DNA of 64,000 bases from Algorimicrobium sediminis. GTDB lineage: Bacteria > Bacteroidota > Bacteroidia > Flavobacteriales > Flavobacteriaceae. Below, piece after piece: positions 22,276-30,330 of the stretch. The notes under the pieces are model-generated. The model made no database searches. It saw nothing but the letters and a program-made list of their open reading frames with translations, and was not told the DNA's origin. Made by a program: the position numbers and the translations under genes. Where the stretch lies: the NCBI RefSeq assembly GCF_042684585.1, contig NZ_JBHULS010000004.1, positions 202,224 through 266,223 on the forward strand. The letters run 5' to 3'. Each line of letters opens with the position of its first letter. Position 1 is the first letter of the stretch.

Positions 22276-23442
22276 ATGAATGTCATGGAGAATAATTTTA
22301 AAATGGTAGCCAAAACCTTGTTTGGCTTTGAGGAATTACTGGAAAACGAACTGCTGCAATTAGGGGCACAAGATATAGAAAAGGGCGTGCGTATGGTTGG
22401 TTTTACCGGGGACAAAGGTTTTATGTATAAGGCAAATTTAGCCTTGCGCACCGCTATAAAAATTTTAAAACCTATAGCTAGTTTTCGGATTAAAGACGAA
22501 CAAGATTTATACAACCAAGTGTATAAAATGGACTGGAGTGCGTATATGAAAGCTACCGGTTCCTTGGCTATTAGTGCAACAGTACACTCTGAAAAATTTA
22601 CGCATTCGCAATTTATTGCATTAAAAACTAAAGATGCTATTGTAGATAAATTTAGGGATACCACTGGCGCGCGCCCAAATATAGATTTGCGGTTTCCAGA
22701 TTTAAAAATAAACGTTCATATAGATAGAAATCAGTGTACCATTTCATTGGACTCGTCTGGAGAATCGCTTCATAAACGCGGGTATAAAACAGCTACCAAT
22801 ATTGCACCAATTAATGAAGTGCTGGCAGCAGGTATGATTATGCTGTCTGGTTGGGATGGCCAAACGGATTTTATGGATCCTATGTGTGGTAGTGGCACTA
22901 TACTGGCAGAAGCCGCTATGATTGCTTGTAATATTCCGCCAAATTTAATGCGAAAAGAGTTTGCTTTCGAGCGCTGGAATGATTGGGATGTGGATTTGTT
23001 TGAAAAAATAGAAGAGTCTTTATTAAATAAAACACGCGATTTCCATCATCAAATTATTGGTTACGATAAATCGCCCAGCGCAGTAGCCAAAGCACAGGAC
23101 AATATAAAAAATGCGCACTTGGAAGCTTTTGTGAGTATTAAGCATGAAGACTTTTTTAAAACACAAAAAGGAGGCGATAAAAAACTACATATGGTTTTTA
23201 ACCCGCCCTACGGCGAACGTTTGGATATTGATATGGAAAAATTTTATGCCGCTATTGGCGATACGCTTAAACAGCATTACCCAGGTACCGATGCCTGGTT
23301 TATTACCTCCAATCTGGATGCCTTAAAACATGTAGGTTTGCGCCCTTCCAGAAAAATCCATTTAATGAATGCCAAGTTAGAATCGCGTTTGGTTAAATAT
23401 GTTATGTACGAAGGCAGTAAAAAAGCAAAATATAAAAAATAG
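22276..23442 (+). CDS. THUMP-domain 23S rRNA methyltransferase (RlmL N-terminal-like)
   Basis: A 388-residue RNA methyltransferase (385 if the second ATG at 22285 is used). The N-terminal ferredoxin-like and THUMP domains occupy ~1-160. A Rossmann domain follows, with motif I FMDPMCGSGTILAEAAM and the N6-adenine/guanine-type catalytic motif NPPYGERL. The family includes RlmL/RlmKL-type enzymes that make m2G in 23S rRNA; this single-module form resembles the RlmL half. The start is bounded by a clear promoter 12 bases upstream. Confidence 0.9.
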   Translation: MNVMENNFKMVAKTLFGFEELLENELLQLGAQDIEKGVRMVGFTGDKGFMYKANLALRTAIKILKPIASFRIKDEQDLYNQVYKMDWSAYMKATGSLAISATVHSEKFTHSQFIALKTKDAIVDKFRDTTGARPNIDLRFPDLKINVHIDRNQCTISLDSSGESLHKRGYKTATNIAPINEVLAAGMIMLSGWDGQTDFMDPMCGSGTILAEAAMIACNIPPNLMRKEFAFERWNDWDVDLFEKIEESLLNKTRDFHHQIIGYDKSPSAVAKAQDNIKNAHLEAFVSIKHEDFFKTQKGGDKKLHMVFNPPYGERLDIDMEKFYAAIGDTLKQHYPGTDAWFITSNLDALKHVGLRPSRKIHLMNAKLESRLVKYVMYEGSKKAKYKK

Positions 23443-23513
23443 GTTGCCAGCTTGTTAATTAACCAGCAATGTTTTGCCTATTAAGCTAATGGGTTAAAAA
23501 AACAGATGCTCGG

Positions 23514-24251
23514 TTAATTGGCTTTTTTGAAAATAGGAATTAAGTACGAAATGGTGTAACCGTAGCCAAAACCAAAGCTACCACTATCGTAGGTTTTATT
23601 ATAACCCGGTATATAAATGTTTTCCAGATTTTCAGCTTCTTTTTGAGTTATAATGTATTTAAACTGAATGTTTAATCCTAAATATAAGTTGTTTAAAACT
23701 TCAACTTTTAAACCGGCTATAAACTCGGCCCAAACGGCATTTAAACCACTGTAAGTGGTACTATTGGAAGACGTAAATTGTGGCGCCCAATATTGGTTTT
23801 CGGAATATACACTAAAACTATTTAGTTCCTGACTAAAATTGCTGGCACCCACTCTAAAACCGCCGTAAATAAGGTTGCTCATACCGTACCAGTTTTCGTA
23901 AGCATTATAATCTGCGCCCAGTTTTATATAAGTTCCAGATGCGGTGGTATTCAAATAATCGTTAGTGGTTTGTTTTTCTTCGTAACCAAACTCTCCGGCT
24001 ACATACCATTTTTTGGTAAACCTAAAATCGCCTTGAATTTCAAAACCAGTATAAGCATCATCAACAACGGACCGAAGTAATTTACTGGCATCTGCACCAA
24101 CACGCAAGCCGTACTTTTCTTTCTGTACGGTTTTGGCAGCTGTTCCATTACCAACAGGAATACTATCGTTTTGAGCAAACGACCCCGAACAGCACAACAA
24201 GCCCAATAAACAGCTTTTAATGAAAAATGTTAAAGTTGGTTGCGTTTTCAT
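23514..24251 (-). CDS. DUF6048 family outer-membrane-like protein
   Basis: A 245-residue secreted protein, signal peptide ~1-26 ending SGSFAQ, followed by a beta-strand-rich sequence with alternating aromatic residues and a terminal aromatic-containing segment, consistent with a small outer-membrane beta-barrel. I recognise it as DUF6048, a Flavobacteriia family of unknown function. Its start lies 35 bases inside the upstream lipoprotein gene, so the two are coupled, and both follow rlmD. The constant pairing suggests a two-protein envelope complex, which is inference. Confidence 0.75.
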   Translation of the reverse strand: MKTQPTLTFFIKSCLLGLLCCSGSFAQNDSIPVGNGTAAKTVQKEKYGLRVGADASKLLRSVVDDAYTGFEIQGDFRFTKKWYVAGEFGYEEKQTTNDYLNTTASGTYIKLGADYNAYENWYGMSNLIYGGFRVGASNFSQELNSFSVYSENQYWAPQFTSSNSTTYSGLNAVWAEFIAGLKVEVLNNLYLGLNIQFKYIITQKEAENLENIYIPGYNKTYDSGSFGFGYGYTISYLIPIFKKAN

Positions 24252-24738
24252 TTTCTAAAATTTGGTTATCGTTTACAGATTGGATAATTTTTATCCATTT
24301 GTCGCCATCGTCGTTTACTGTTATATTAATATTTTTAAAAACAGTTTTAAATCCGCAGGCTCTCGATACATATACCTGTTCTGTTATATACGAAATGGTT
24401 ATAATATCTTCATTACCCGTAACAACGCCCGCATCGGTTTGTTCATAATTGTTGTATATGCTGTATTGTGTTTTGGTATCGGTTGTTTTAAGGGGTAATG
24501 AAATTACTTGTCTGGATTGCGCGCCGCTAAGTTCAGGCAGCGTTTGTTCGTTTCCAATACCTTGCACGCGACAATTAAATACGTTTTTTGGGTTTAATTG
24601 TTCTGGATTTTCTGCACTGTAAAAGGCAATAGTTAAGCGTGGTGTAGTGCCTGTTTCGGCGGTGCAAATATCGTCGCGTTCGCAGCCAAATAAGAACAGG
24701 CAGGTAAGTACTAATAAGGTATATAGGTATTTCATCAT
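24217..24738 (-). CDS. DUF6452 family lipoprotein
   Basis: A 173-residue predicted lipoprotein: signal MMKYLYTLLVLTCLFLFGC with the lipobox cysteine C19, followed by ERDDICTAETGTTPRLTIAFY, the conserved opening of DUF6452. The rest is a beta-rich periplasmic domain of unknown function. It starts one base after the rlmD stop codon and overlaps the DUF6048 gene by 35 bases, making the order rlmD, DUF6452, DUF6048 a single operon. Confidence 0.78.
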   Translation of the reverse strand: MMKYLYTLLVLTCLFLFGCERDDICTAETGTTPRLTIAFYSAENPEQLNPKNVFNCRVQGIGNEQTLPELSGAQSRQVISLPLKTTDTKTQYSIYNNYEQTDAGVVTGNEDIITISYITEQVYVSRACGFKTVFKNINITVNDDGDKWIKIIQSVNDNQILENENATNFNIFH

Positions 24739-24739
24739 A

Positions 24740-26149
24740 TTATCTTCGCTCTAAAAGTACAACATTTTCTACATGATGCGTTTGCGGAAACATATCCACA
24801 GCTTGCGTGCGGGTTACCTTATAATCCTTGTCCATAAGCTGTAAGTCGCGGGCCTGTGTAGCAGAATTACAACTAACATACACTATTTTTTTTGGCGCGA
24901 TATTTAATATTTGTTGCACGACATCCTTGTGCATACCATCGCGAGGCGGATCTGTAATAATAACGTCGGGCACACCGTGTGTTGTTATAAAATTGGTATT
25001 AAAAACCTGTTTCATATCGCCCACAAAAAAATCTGCGTTAGTTACCCCGTTTAGTTTAGCATTGGCTTTGGCGGCTAGAATGGCATCCGGAACGGCTTCA
25101 ACACCAATAACTTTTTTGGCATGTTTAGCAACAAATTGGGCAATAGTTCCTGTTCCGGTGTATAAATCGTAAACCAATTCTGTTCCTGTTAAACCTGCAA
25201 AGTTGCGGGTTATTTTGTACAATTCATAGGCTTGGGCGGAATTGGTTTGGTAAAACGATTTAGCGTTAATTTTAAATTTTAAGCCCTCCATTTCCTCAAA
25301 AATATGATCGCGTCCTTTAAAGCAAATCACCTCTTGGTCGTAAATGGTGTCGTTTGCTTTTTCATTTATAACATATTGCAAAGAGGTTATTTCAGGAAAA
25401 CTATCTGCAAGGTGTTGCAACAGGAGTTCACGTTTGGTTTTATCGTCTTTAAAAAATTGAATAAGCACCATAATTTCGCCGGTTGATGCCGTTCTAATCA
25501 TTAAAGTTCGGAGCAGACCTTCCTGATTTCTAGTATTAAAAAACGGTAGCTTATTGGCAATAGCAAAGGATTTAACCGCATTTCTAATAGCATTAGAGGG
25601 GTCGGCTTGCAGATGACATTTTTTAATATCTAAAATTTTATCCCACATACCCGGAATATGAAAACCAAGGGCGTTTTTATCGCCTACATCGGCATCAGAT
25701 TGGATTTCTTCTAAAGTCAACCATCGGCTATCGCTAAAGGAAAACTCCATTTTATTTCTGTAAAAATAAGGCGTTTTACATCCTAAAATAGGTGTTATTT
25801 CTGGCAGGGTAATATGACCAATACGCGTTAGGTTGTTGGTAACTTCCTTTTGTTTGTAATACAATTGGTGTTCGTAACCCATATCCTGCCATTTGCAGCC
25901 ACCACAAACACCAAAATGCTGACAAGCGGGCTGTACACGTTTATCAGACAAGTTATGGAAAGTAGTAGCCTTACCTTCGTAATAGGCTTTTCGTTTTTTA
26001 TAAGTTTGTACATCTACCACATCGCCTGGTACTGCATTACTAATAAATATTACCTTACCATCAGGAGCTTTCCCAATAACTTTTCCTTTTGCACCGGCGT
26101 CTGTAATTTCGACTTTGGTAAATAATTGTTTTCTATTTTTTCTTGACAT
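24740..26149 (-). CDS. rlmD: 23S rRNA (uracil-C5)-methyltransferase RlmD
   Basis: A 469-residue m5U methyltransferase of the RlmD/RumA family. An N-terminal TRAM domain (~10-65) is followed by Fe-S cysteines in CQHFGVCGGCKWQ and KKCHLQ. The methyltransferase domain has the SAM motif LYTGTGTIAQFVA, the PPR motif TDPPRDGMH, and the catalytic VYVSCNSATQARDL. It modifies U1939 of 23S rRNA in E. coli. The start MSRKNRKQLF at 26149 is preferred over an upstream in-frame ATG at 26287, because a -7 element sits just four bases before it. Confidence 0.92.
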   Translation of the reverse strand: MSRKNRKQLFTKVEITDAGAKGKVIGKAPDGKVIFISNAVPGDVVDVQTYKKRKAYYEGKATTFHNLSDKRVQPACQHFGVCGGCKWQDMGYEHQLYYKQKEVTNNLTRIGHITLPEITPILGCKTPYFYRNKMEFSFSDSRWLTLEEIQSDADVGDKNALGFHIPGMWDKILDIKKCHLQADPSNAIRNAVKSFAIANKLPFFNTRNQEGLLRTLMIRTASTGEIMVLIQFFKDDKTKRELLLQHLADSFPEITSLQYVINEKANDTIYDQEVICFKGRDHIFEEMEGLKFKINAKSFYQTNSAQAYELYKITRNFAGLTGTELVYDLYTGTGTIAQFVAKHAKKVIGVEAVPDAILAAKANAKLNGVTNADFFVGDMKQVFNTNFITTHGVPDVIITDPPRDGMHKDVVQQILNIAPKKIVYVSCNSATQARDLQLMDKDYKVTRTQAVDMFPQTHHVENVVLLERR

Positions 26150-26153
26150 GCTG

Positions 26154-26180
26154 CAAAAGTAGTTTGTTTTTTCGTAGCAA
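26154..26180 (-). promoter_or_regulatory. Promoter of rlmD with near-leaderless spacing
   Basis: TACTTTTG (26154-26161) with a TTG at 26178-26180, spacer 16 bases. The element is followed by CAGC and then the ATG, so the leader is minimal. Confidence 0.45.
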
Positions 26181-26220
26181 AAAACATGTTCGAAATATTT
26201 TAAGAAGCAGCGGATATTTA

Positions 26221-26300
26221 GTAATTTGCGCCCCCTAGGGATGATTTCTCTCCCACGCTGAATTTTCGTTCCGACTAGGATCGGCATTTCGAAAGAATAA
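26221..26300 (+). promoter_or_regulatory. rocD leader: Structured leader candidate upstream of rocD
   Basis: Three consecutive inverted repeats occur within 80 bases. CCCTAGGG is centred near 26237. GGGA (26238-26241) pairs with TCCC (26251-26254). A two-tier hairpin has TTTCG/CGAAA (26264-26268 with 26290-26294) enclosing CCGA/TCGG (26271-26274 with 26281-26284). The segment is visibly more GC-rich than its surroundings. It could be a regulatory 5' leader; it matches no riboswitch I know. Confidence 0.35.
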
Positions 26301-26348
26301 AGGTACAGAAGGAATGGTTATTTTACCAACAACTTAAATTTTTTTAAA

Positions 26349-27629
26349 ATGGCTAATTTAGACCAATTAACATCACAACAAGCAATTGATTTAGAAAACG
26401 AGTACGGAGCTCATAACTATCATCCGCTTCCTGTAGTTTTAGCAAAGGGTAATGGCGTATATGTTTGGGATGTGGAAGGGAAACAATACTACGATTTCCT
26501 CTCTGCATACTCGGCAGTAAACCAAGGCCACTGTCATCCTAAAATTGTAGATGCCATGACCAAGCAAGCACAAACATTAACCCTTACTTCCAGAGCATTT
26601 CATAACGATATGTTGGGGCAGTACGAAAAATTTGCTTGTGAATTTTTTAAGTTTGATAAACTCTTGCCAATGAATACGGGTGCCGAAGCCGTAGAAACGG
26701 CCTTAAAAATTTGCAGAAAATGGGCGTATGAGGTAAAAGGTATTCCAGAAAATGAAGCAGATATTGTGGTGTGCGAAAATAATTTTCACGGGCGTACCAC
26801 TACCATCATTTCTTTTTCCAACGATCCTGTTGCTCGTAAAAACTTTGGACCTTACACTGCAGGATTTGTAAAAATTCCTTACGACAATCTAGAGGCGCTG
26901 GAGAACACATTAAAAAACAACCCCAATGTAGCCGGTTTTTTAGTTGAACCAATACAAGGTGAAGCTGGCGTATATGTACCGGCCCCAGATTATTTGGCCA
27001 AAGCTAAGGCACTTTGCGAAAAATACAATGTTTTATTTATTGCCGATGAGGTACAAACAGGAATAGCCCGAACTGGCAGACTTTTAGCCACGTGCGGAAA
27101 TTGTAGTTGTGCCGACAAAAATTGTTCTGGAGAACCGGAAGTTAAACCAGATGTTTTAATTTTAGGAAAAGCCCTTTCGGGTGGTGCTTATCCGGTATCG
27201 GCCGTTTTAGCAAACAATGCTATTATGAATGTTATAGGACCTGGAAACCATGGTAGTACCTTTGGAGGAAACCCTGTGGCAGCAGCCGTTGCTATGGCAG
27301 CACTAGAAGTGGTACGCGACGAGAAATTAGCTGAAAACGCCTTTAAATTAGGAGAATTGTTTAGAAGTGAAATGAATAAGTTTATTGAAACTAGCTCTAT
27401 TGTAAGCTTGGTTCGTGGCAAAGGGCTTCTAAATGCTATAGTTATTAACGACCATGAGGATAGCGATACAGCTTGGAATATTTGTTTAGCGCTTCGGGAT
27501 AATGGTTTATTGGCCAAACCAACACATGGTAATATTATCCGCTTTGCACCACCCTTGGTAATGACGGAAGCCGAGTTATTGGACTGTGTGGCTATTATTA
27601 CAAAAACACTCAAACAATTTGAAGCTTAA
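26349..27629 (+). CDS. rocD: Ornithine aminotransferase (ornithine-oxo-acid transaminase)
   Basis: A 426-residue class III PLP aminotransferase converting ornithine and 2-oxoglutarate to glutamate semialdehyde and glutamate. Key features are the GAEAVETALKICRKW loop, the FHGRTTTIISFS segment, the PLP-contact FIADEVQTGIARTGR and the Schiff-base lysine K274 in LILGKALSGGAYP. Between them is an unusual insertion with four cysteines (C249, C252, C254, C259; CGNCSCADKNC), which most ornithine aminotransferases lack. The gene is monocistronic with a possible structured leader and a strong terminator. It may supply glutamate for the nearby glutamate dehydrogenase-type metabolism. Confidence 0.9.
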   Translation: MANLDQLTSQQAIDLENEYGAHNYHPLPVVLAKGNGVYVWDVEGKQYYDFLSAYSAVNQGHCHPKIVDAMTKQAQTLTLTSRAFHNDMLGQYEKFACEFFKFDKLLPMNTGAEAVETALKICRKWAYEVKGIPENEADIVVCENNFHGRTTTIISFSNDPVARKNFGPYTAGFVKIPYDNLEALENTLKNNPNVAGFLVEPIQGEAGVYVPAPDYLAKAKALCEKYNVLFIADEVQTGIARTGRLLATCGNCSCADKNCSGEPEVKPDVLILGKALSGGAYPVSAVLANNAIMNVIGPGNHGSTFGGNPVAAAVAMAALEVVRDEKLAENAFKLGELFRSEMNKFIETSSIVSLVRGKGLLNAIVINDHEDSDTAWNICLALRDNGLLAKPTHGNIIRFAPPLVMTEAELLDCVAIITKTLKQFEA

Positions 27630-27676
27630 TGTTTTAAACAAACCAATAAAAATAGGTTTGAAACATACGGTATAAA

Positions 27677-27710
27677 ACAAAAGCGACCTGGTTTAAGGTC
27701 GCTTTTGTTA
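27677..27710. terminator. Bidirectional intrinsic terminator
   Basis: A 14-bp perfect stem (27677-27690 with 27697-27710) with a 6-base loop and T-rich ends on both strands, placed between convergent rocD and the CCC-motif gene. Confidence 0.93.
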
Positions 27711-27720
27711 TTATTTAAAG

Positions 27721-28059
27721 CTAATTTACTTGCGCTTCTTGGTATTCTTTCATAAGCTCTTGAATCTCGTTTACGTAAGCATCCCAGCCGCCAAAAGCGT
27801 ATATTTGATAAATACTCCACAGCAAGGTTAAAATATTTATAATAAGTATAATTAAAGCCACTGTTTTGGCCGTATTCATAGCATTTAAGGTTTTTAGTTC
27901 ATAAGCTTCTGGTTCTAGCTGCGCTTTTTTAAGTTGGTTTAGTGCAATAACATAGGCAATAGCCGCCAATATAAAGCCGAGACCTGAAAAGCAGCAGCAT
28001 AACAAGCCTAAAATAGCTAGAACATAAACAAGGGTTGGGTTTAGTGTTTGTTTTTCCAT
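27721..28059 (-). CDS. CCC motif membrane protein
   Basis: A 112-residue protein with two or three transmembrane helices and a striking CCC triplet in the first helix (LAILGLLCCCFSGLGFIL). It belongs to a small Bacteroidetes family named for this motif and resembles DUF4190-type proteins. The function is unknown. It lies nine bases after the DUF2752 gene on the minus strand. The pair is probably one transcript from the promoter at 28380. Confidence 0.82.
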   Translation of the reverse strand: MEKQTLNPTLVYVLAILGLLCCCFSGLGFILAAIAYVIALNQLKKAQLEPEAYELKTLNAMNTAKTVALIILIINILTLLWSIYQIYAFGGWDAYVNEIQELMKEYQEAQVN

Positions 28060-28068
28060 AAATGATGT

Positions 28069-28356
28069 TTAAGTGATTATTAGTTTAATTATAAAGCTTC
28101 CAATAATGAAGCCTATGGTTATAATAGCAAGTAGGTTTATAATTTTTATACCGTGCTTGAATTTAAAAAACATATGAAGGCCAATAAACAAAAAAAGTGC
28201 TAGTAACGGAAATACAGCCGGATACATTTTAAAGGCAGCTAGTATATTGCCTTGAAAAAGTAGCGCCACAGACCGTTGTAAGCCGCAGCCCAAGCAGTCA
28301 AAGCCAAGGATTTGCTTATTTAAACAAGGCAACATAAAATTTTCAGGTGTGGACAT
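28069..28356 (-). CDS. DUF2752 membrane protein
   Basis: A 95-residue protein with two transmembrane helices. It carries the DUF2752 signature CLGCGLQRS after an N-terminal ENFMLPCLNKQILGFD stretch. The invariant CxxCG motif could bind metal or undergo redox chemistry, but no function is established. It is the first gene of a two-gene unit with the CCC motif protein. Confidence 0.82.
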   Translation of the reverse strand: MSTPENFMLPCLNKQILGFDCLGCGLQRSVALLFQGNILAAFKMYPAVFPLLALFLFIGLHMFFKFKHGIKIINLLAIITIGFIIGSFIIKLIIT

Positions 28357-28379
28357 ATGTTTAGTGCATTCAATTGTTT

Positions 28380-28387
28380 CAAAGTTA
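28380..28387 (-). promoter_or_regulatory. -7 promoter element for DUF2752/CCC-motif pair
   Basis: TAACTTTG on the minus strand, 23 bases before the start codon of the DUF2752 gene. Confidence 0.45.
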
Positions 28388-28515
28388 AAAAAAGAATGGA
28401 ATAAAAGTAATTTTCAAAAAAAATACACTAAAATTAAATAATTATTGGTTACACTTTATTTTAGTAAAACCACTAATATTGTGCCTTCAATATTTATTTT
28501 TTTAATTACAAACCC

Positions 28516-28734
28516 ATGAAAAAACACAACTATATTTCGTACTTTTTAATCCTATTGGGTGGCGGTTTGGCTATTTATGGCCAGTCTGGTGCAGAAAAGA
28601 ATGTATTAGTGTTGGTTTTAGGTATCATTGTATTAATGTTTGGTATTTTTAGAATATCTAGTCATATTCCTAGTAAATACGAAAAAGAATTGGAGCGGGA
28701 AAAAACACAAGAAAACGAAGAAGATGAGCTTTGA
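28516..28734 (+). CDS. Small two-helix membrane protein
   Basis: A 72-residue protein with two hydrophobic segments (residues ~9-25 and ~30-47) and an acidic-basic charged tail (EKELEREKTQENEEDEL). I do not recognise a family. Its end overlaps the start of the Smr-domain gene by 11 bases, so the two are translationally coupled. A near-consensus -7 box (TAATATTG) occurs at 28474-28481. Confidence 0.65.
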   Translation: MKKHNYISYFLILLGGGLAIYGQSGAEKNVLVLVLGIIVLMFGIFRISSHIPSKYEKELEREKTQENEEDEL

Positions 28735-29269
28735 AATAGGAGATAAGGTAGCCGTTTTAGACGATGATATTAGCGGTACTGTAACAGGTGTAAAACAAAA
28801 AAGCATTTGTATTGAAACAACTGATGGTTTTGAGTTGGTTTTTGAACCGCACGAACTGGTGCTTACTAAACCTATGCCTGTTCACTTACACAATTTGCAA
28901 GAGGTAATTAATGAAAAAGAACAGCCTAAAAGGCGCACACAAACTGGTAAAAAGCGAAAAGAAAAATTTCAACCGACTCTAGAAGTAGATTTGCATATTC
29001 ATCAGTTAACACCAAATTCTAGCCGGATGACAAATTATGATATGCTTACGCTACAATTGGATACGGCTAAACGCCAATTAGATTTTGCCATAAAAAAACG
29101 CATTCAAAAAGTGGTATTTATACATGGCGTAGGCGCGGGCGTTTTAAAAACGGAATTGGAATTTTTATTTGGACGCTACGATTGTCTTAAGTTTTACGAT
29201 GCAGATTATCAAAAATATGGTTTAGGTGCCACCGAAGTTTATATTTTTCAAAGCGCTGTAAATGCATAA
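28724..29269 (+). CDS. Smr domain protein (MutS2 C-terminal-like)
   Basis: A 181-residue protein. An N-terminal SH3-like beta barrel (SFEIGDKVAVLDDDISGTVTG) is joined by a lysine-rich linker to a C-terminal Smr domain (LEVDLHIHQL; KKRIQKVVFIHGVGAGVLKTEL), the nuclease-type module found at the end of MutS2. The DLH and HGxG motifs of Smr are intact, so nicking or RNA-cleaving activity is possible. The start at 28724 is chosen because upstream residues in this frame are read inside the preceding gene and lack domain similarity. Confidence 0.85.
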   Translation: MSFEIGDKVAVLDDDISGTVTGVKQKSICIETTDGFELVFEPHELVLTKPMPVHLHNLQEVINEKEQPKRRTQTGKKRKEKFQPTLEVDLHIHQLTPNSSRMTNYDMLTLQLDTAKRQLDFAIKKRIQKVVFIHGVGAGVLKTELEFLFGRYDCLKFYDADYQKYGLGATEVYIFQSAVNA

Positions 29270-29273
29270 AAAA

Positions 29274-30212
29274 CTACAATTGTGGTGTAACCGACTTATT
29301 TTTTGTTAAACGGCTATCTGTTAAGGTACCCATATTAAAAACATCTTGTTGTATGGTAGAAAAACGCACATCTTCCACACGTAAACTAATAGTAAATACT
29401 TGGTTTATAAGATGGGTTCTGTAGGCGGTTGCTGGAACTGAAATGGCTACGTTTGGATTTAAATAATCGGCTATCTCTGGAGAGCTAAAGTCGTTTGCAG
29501 GGTTTTGGTCGGCAGACTCGTTTTCTTCCTCTATGGTTGGAACACCATCATTGTCGTCGTCTGGATCTAAATAATCTGGAATGCCATCAAGATCGGTGTC
29601 TCTAAAATTTGTTAACGGATCGTTGTCGCCGTCTTCATTGCTATCGGCAATTTCAATACTGGTTAAAACGTTGTCTCCATCGTCATCAACATCCAAGTAA
29701 TCAGGAATGCCATCGCCATCGCGATCTGTTGGGTTGGTAGCAGGATTAAAATCGCCATCTAGATTTTCATCTTCAAATGCTGCTGGAATGCCATCGCGGT
29801 CGTCTTCTAATAAACTAACCGTAATATAGGCTTTACCGGCAACGCTGGATAAATCTTCATTTATTTGTATGTTGGATGGCGGTACATCGTTACAGAATAA
29901 ACTACTCGGATTCCCAGAGTAGGACCGGTAGTTAAATTGGTTGGCTGCGCGCGCAATATCAACAACAAGGCCATTTTTATATACCAGCTCGTTGGTTACA
30001 GTGTCAATAGCAATAAGATCTTCTAAACTAATAGCCGGATCGCCAATTTTTAAAGACAAAGATTCGAATGGGTTTTGTTTTACCTGATAAAAAACCAATT
30101 CGCCGCAGGCTAAAAAGGTGTCATCAAAATTAAATTCAACATTCAAAATATCGCCATCATCGCAAGATGATATGAGAGTAAAAATAAATAAAATGGTAAC
30201 TAATTTTCGCAT
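29274..30212 (-). CDS. Lipoprotein with thrombospondin type 3 (calcium-binding) repeats
   Basis: A 312-residue predicted lipoprotein: signal ending ISSC (C17). The N-terminal half (~18-130) is an unrecognised beta-rich domain. The middle (~140-245) contains thrombospondin type 3-like Asp-rich repeats (DRDGDGIPDYLDVDDDGD; DTDLDGIPDYLDPDDDND), which bind calcium. A C-terminal ~60-residue region follows. It is probably an outer-membrane surface lipoprotein. It is divergent from the cysteine desulfurase and convergent with the Smr gene, only four bases apart. Confidence 0.82.
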   Translation of the reverse strand: MRKLVTILFIFTLISSCDDGDILNVEFNFDDTFLACGELVFYQVKQNPFESLSLKIGDPAISLEDLIAIDTVTNELVYKNGLVVDIARAANQFNYRSYSGNPSSLFCNDVPPSNIQINEDLSSVAGKAYITVSLLEDDRDGIPAAFEDENLDGDFNPATNPTDRDGDGIPDYLDVDDDGDNVLTSIEIADSNEDGDNDPLTNFRDTDLDGIPDYLDPDDDNDGVPTIEEENESADQNPANDFSSPEIADYLNPNVAISVPATAYRTHLINQVFTISLRVEDVRFSTIQQDVFNMGTLTDSRLTKNKSVTPQL

Positions 30213-30229
30213 GAACGAGCTATTTTAAA

Positions 30230-30258
30230 CAAATTTAAAAGAATTGGTAAATATACAA
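30230..30258 (-). promoter_or_regulatory. Promoter of the thrombospondin-repeat lipoprotein gene
   Basis: On the minus strand TTG (30256-30258), 18 bases, then TAAATTTG (30230-30237), 17 bases before the ATG. Confidence 0.6.
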
Positions 30259-30289
30259 CGCCAACGCTTACAAATAATTTTATTTCTTG

Positions 30290-30297
30290 TAATTTTG
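30290..30297 (+). promoter_or_regulatory. -7 promoter element of the cysteine desulfurase gene
   Basis: TAATTTTG fits the consensus. It supports the start codon at 30331 rather than in-frame codons upstream at 30244. Confidence 0.5.
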
Positions 30298-30330
30298 TGC
30301 CTATTATTTTTTAATGCGAAAATTCCATTT

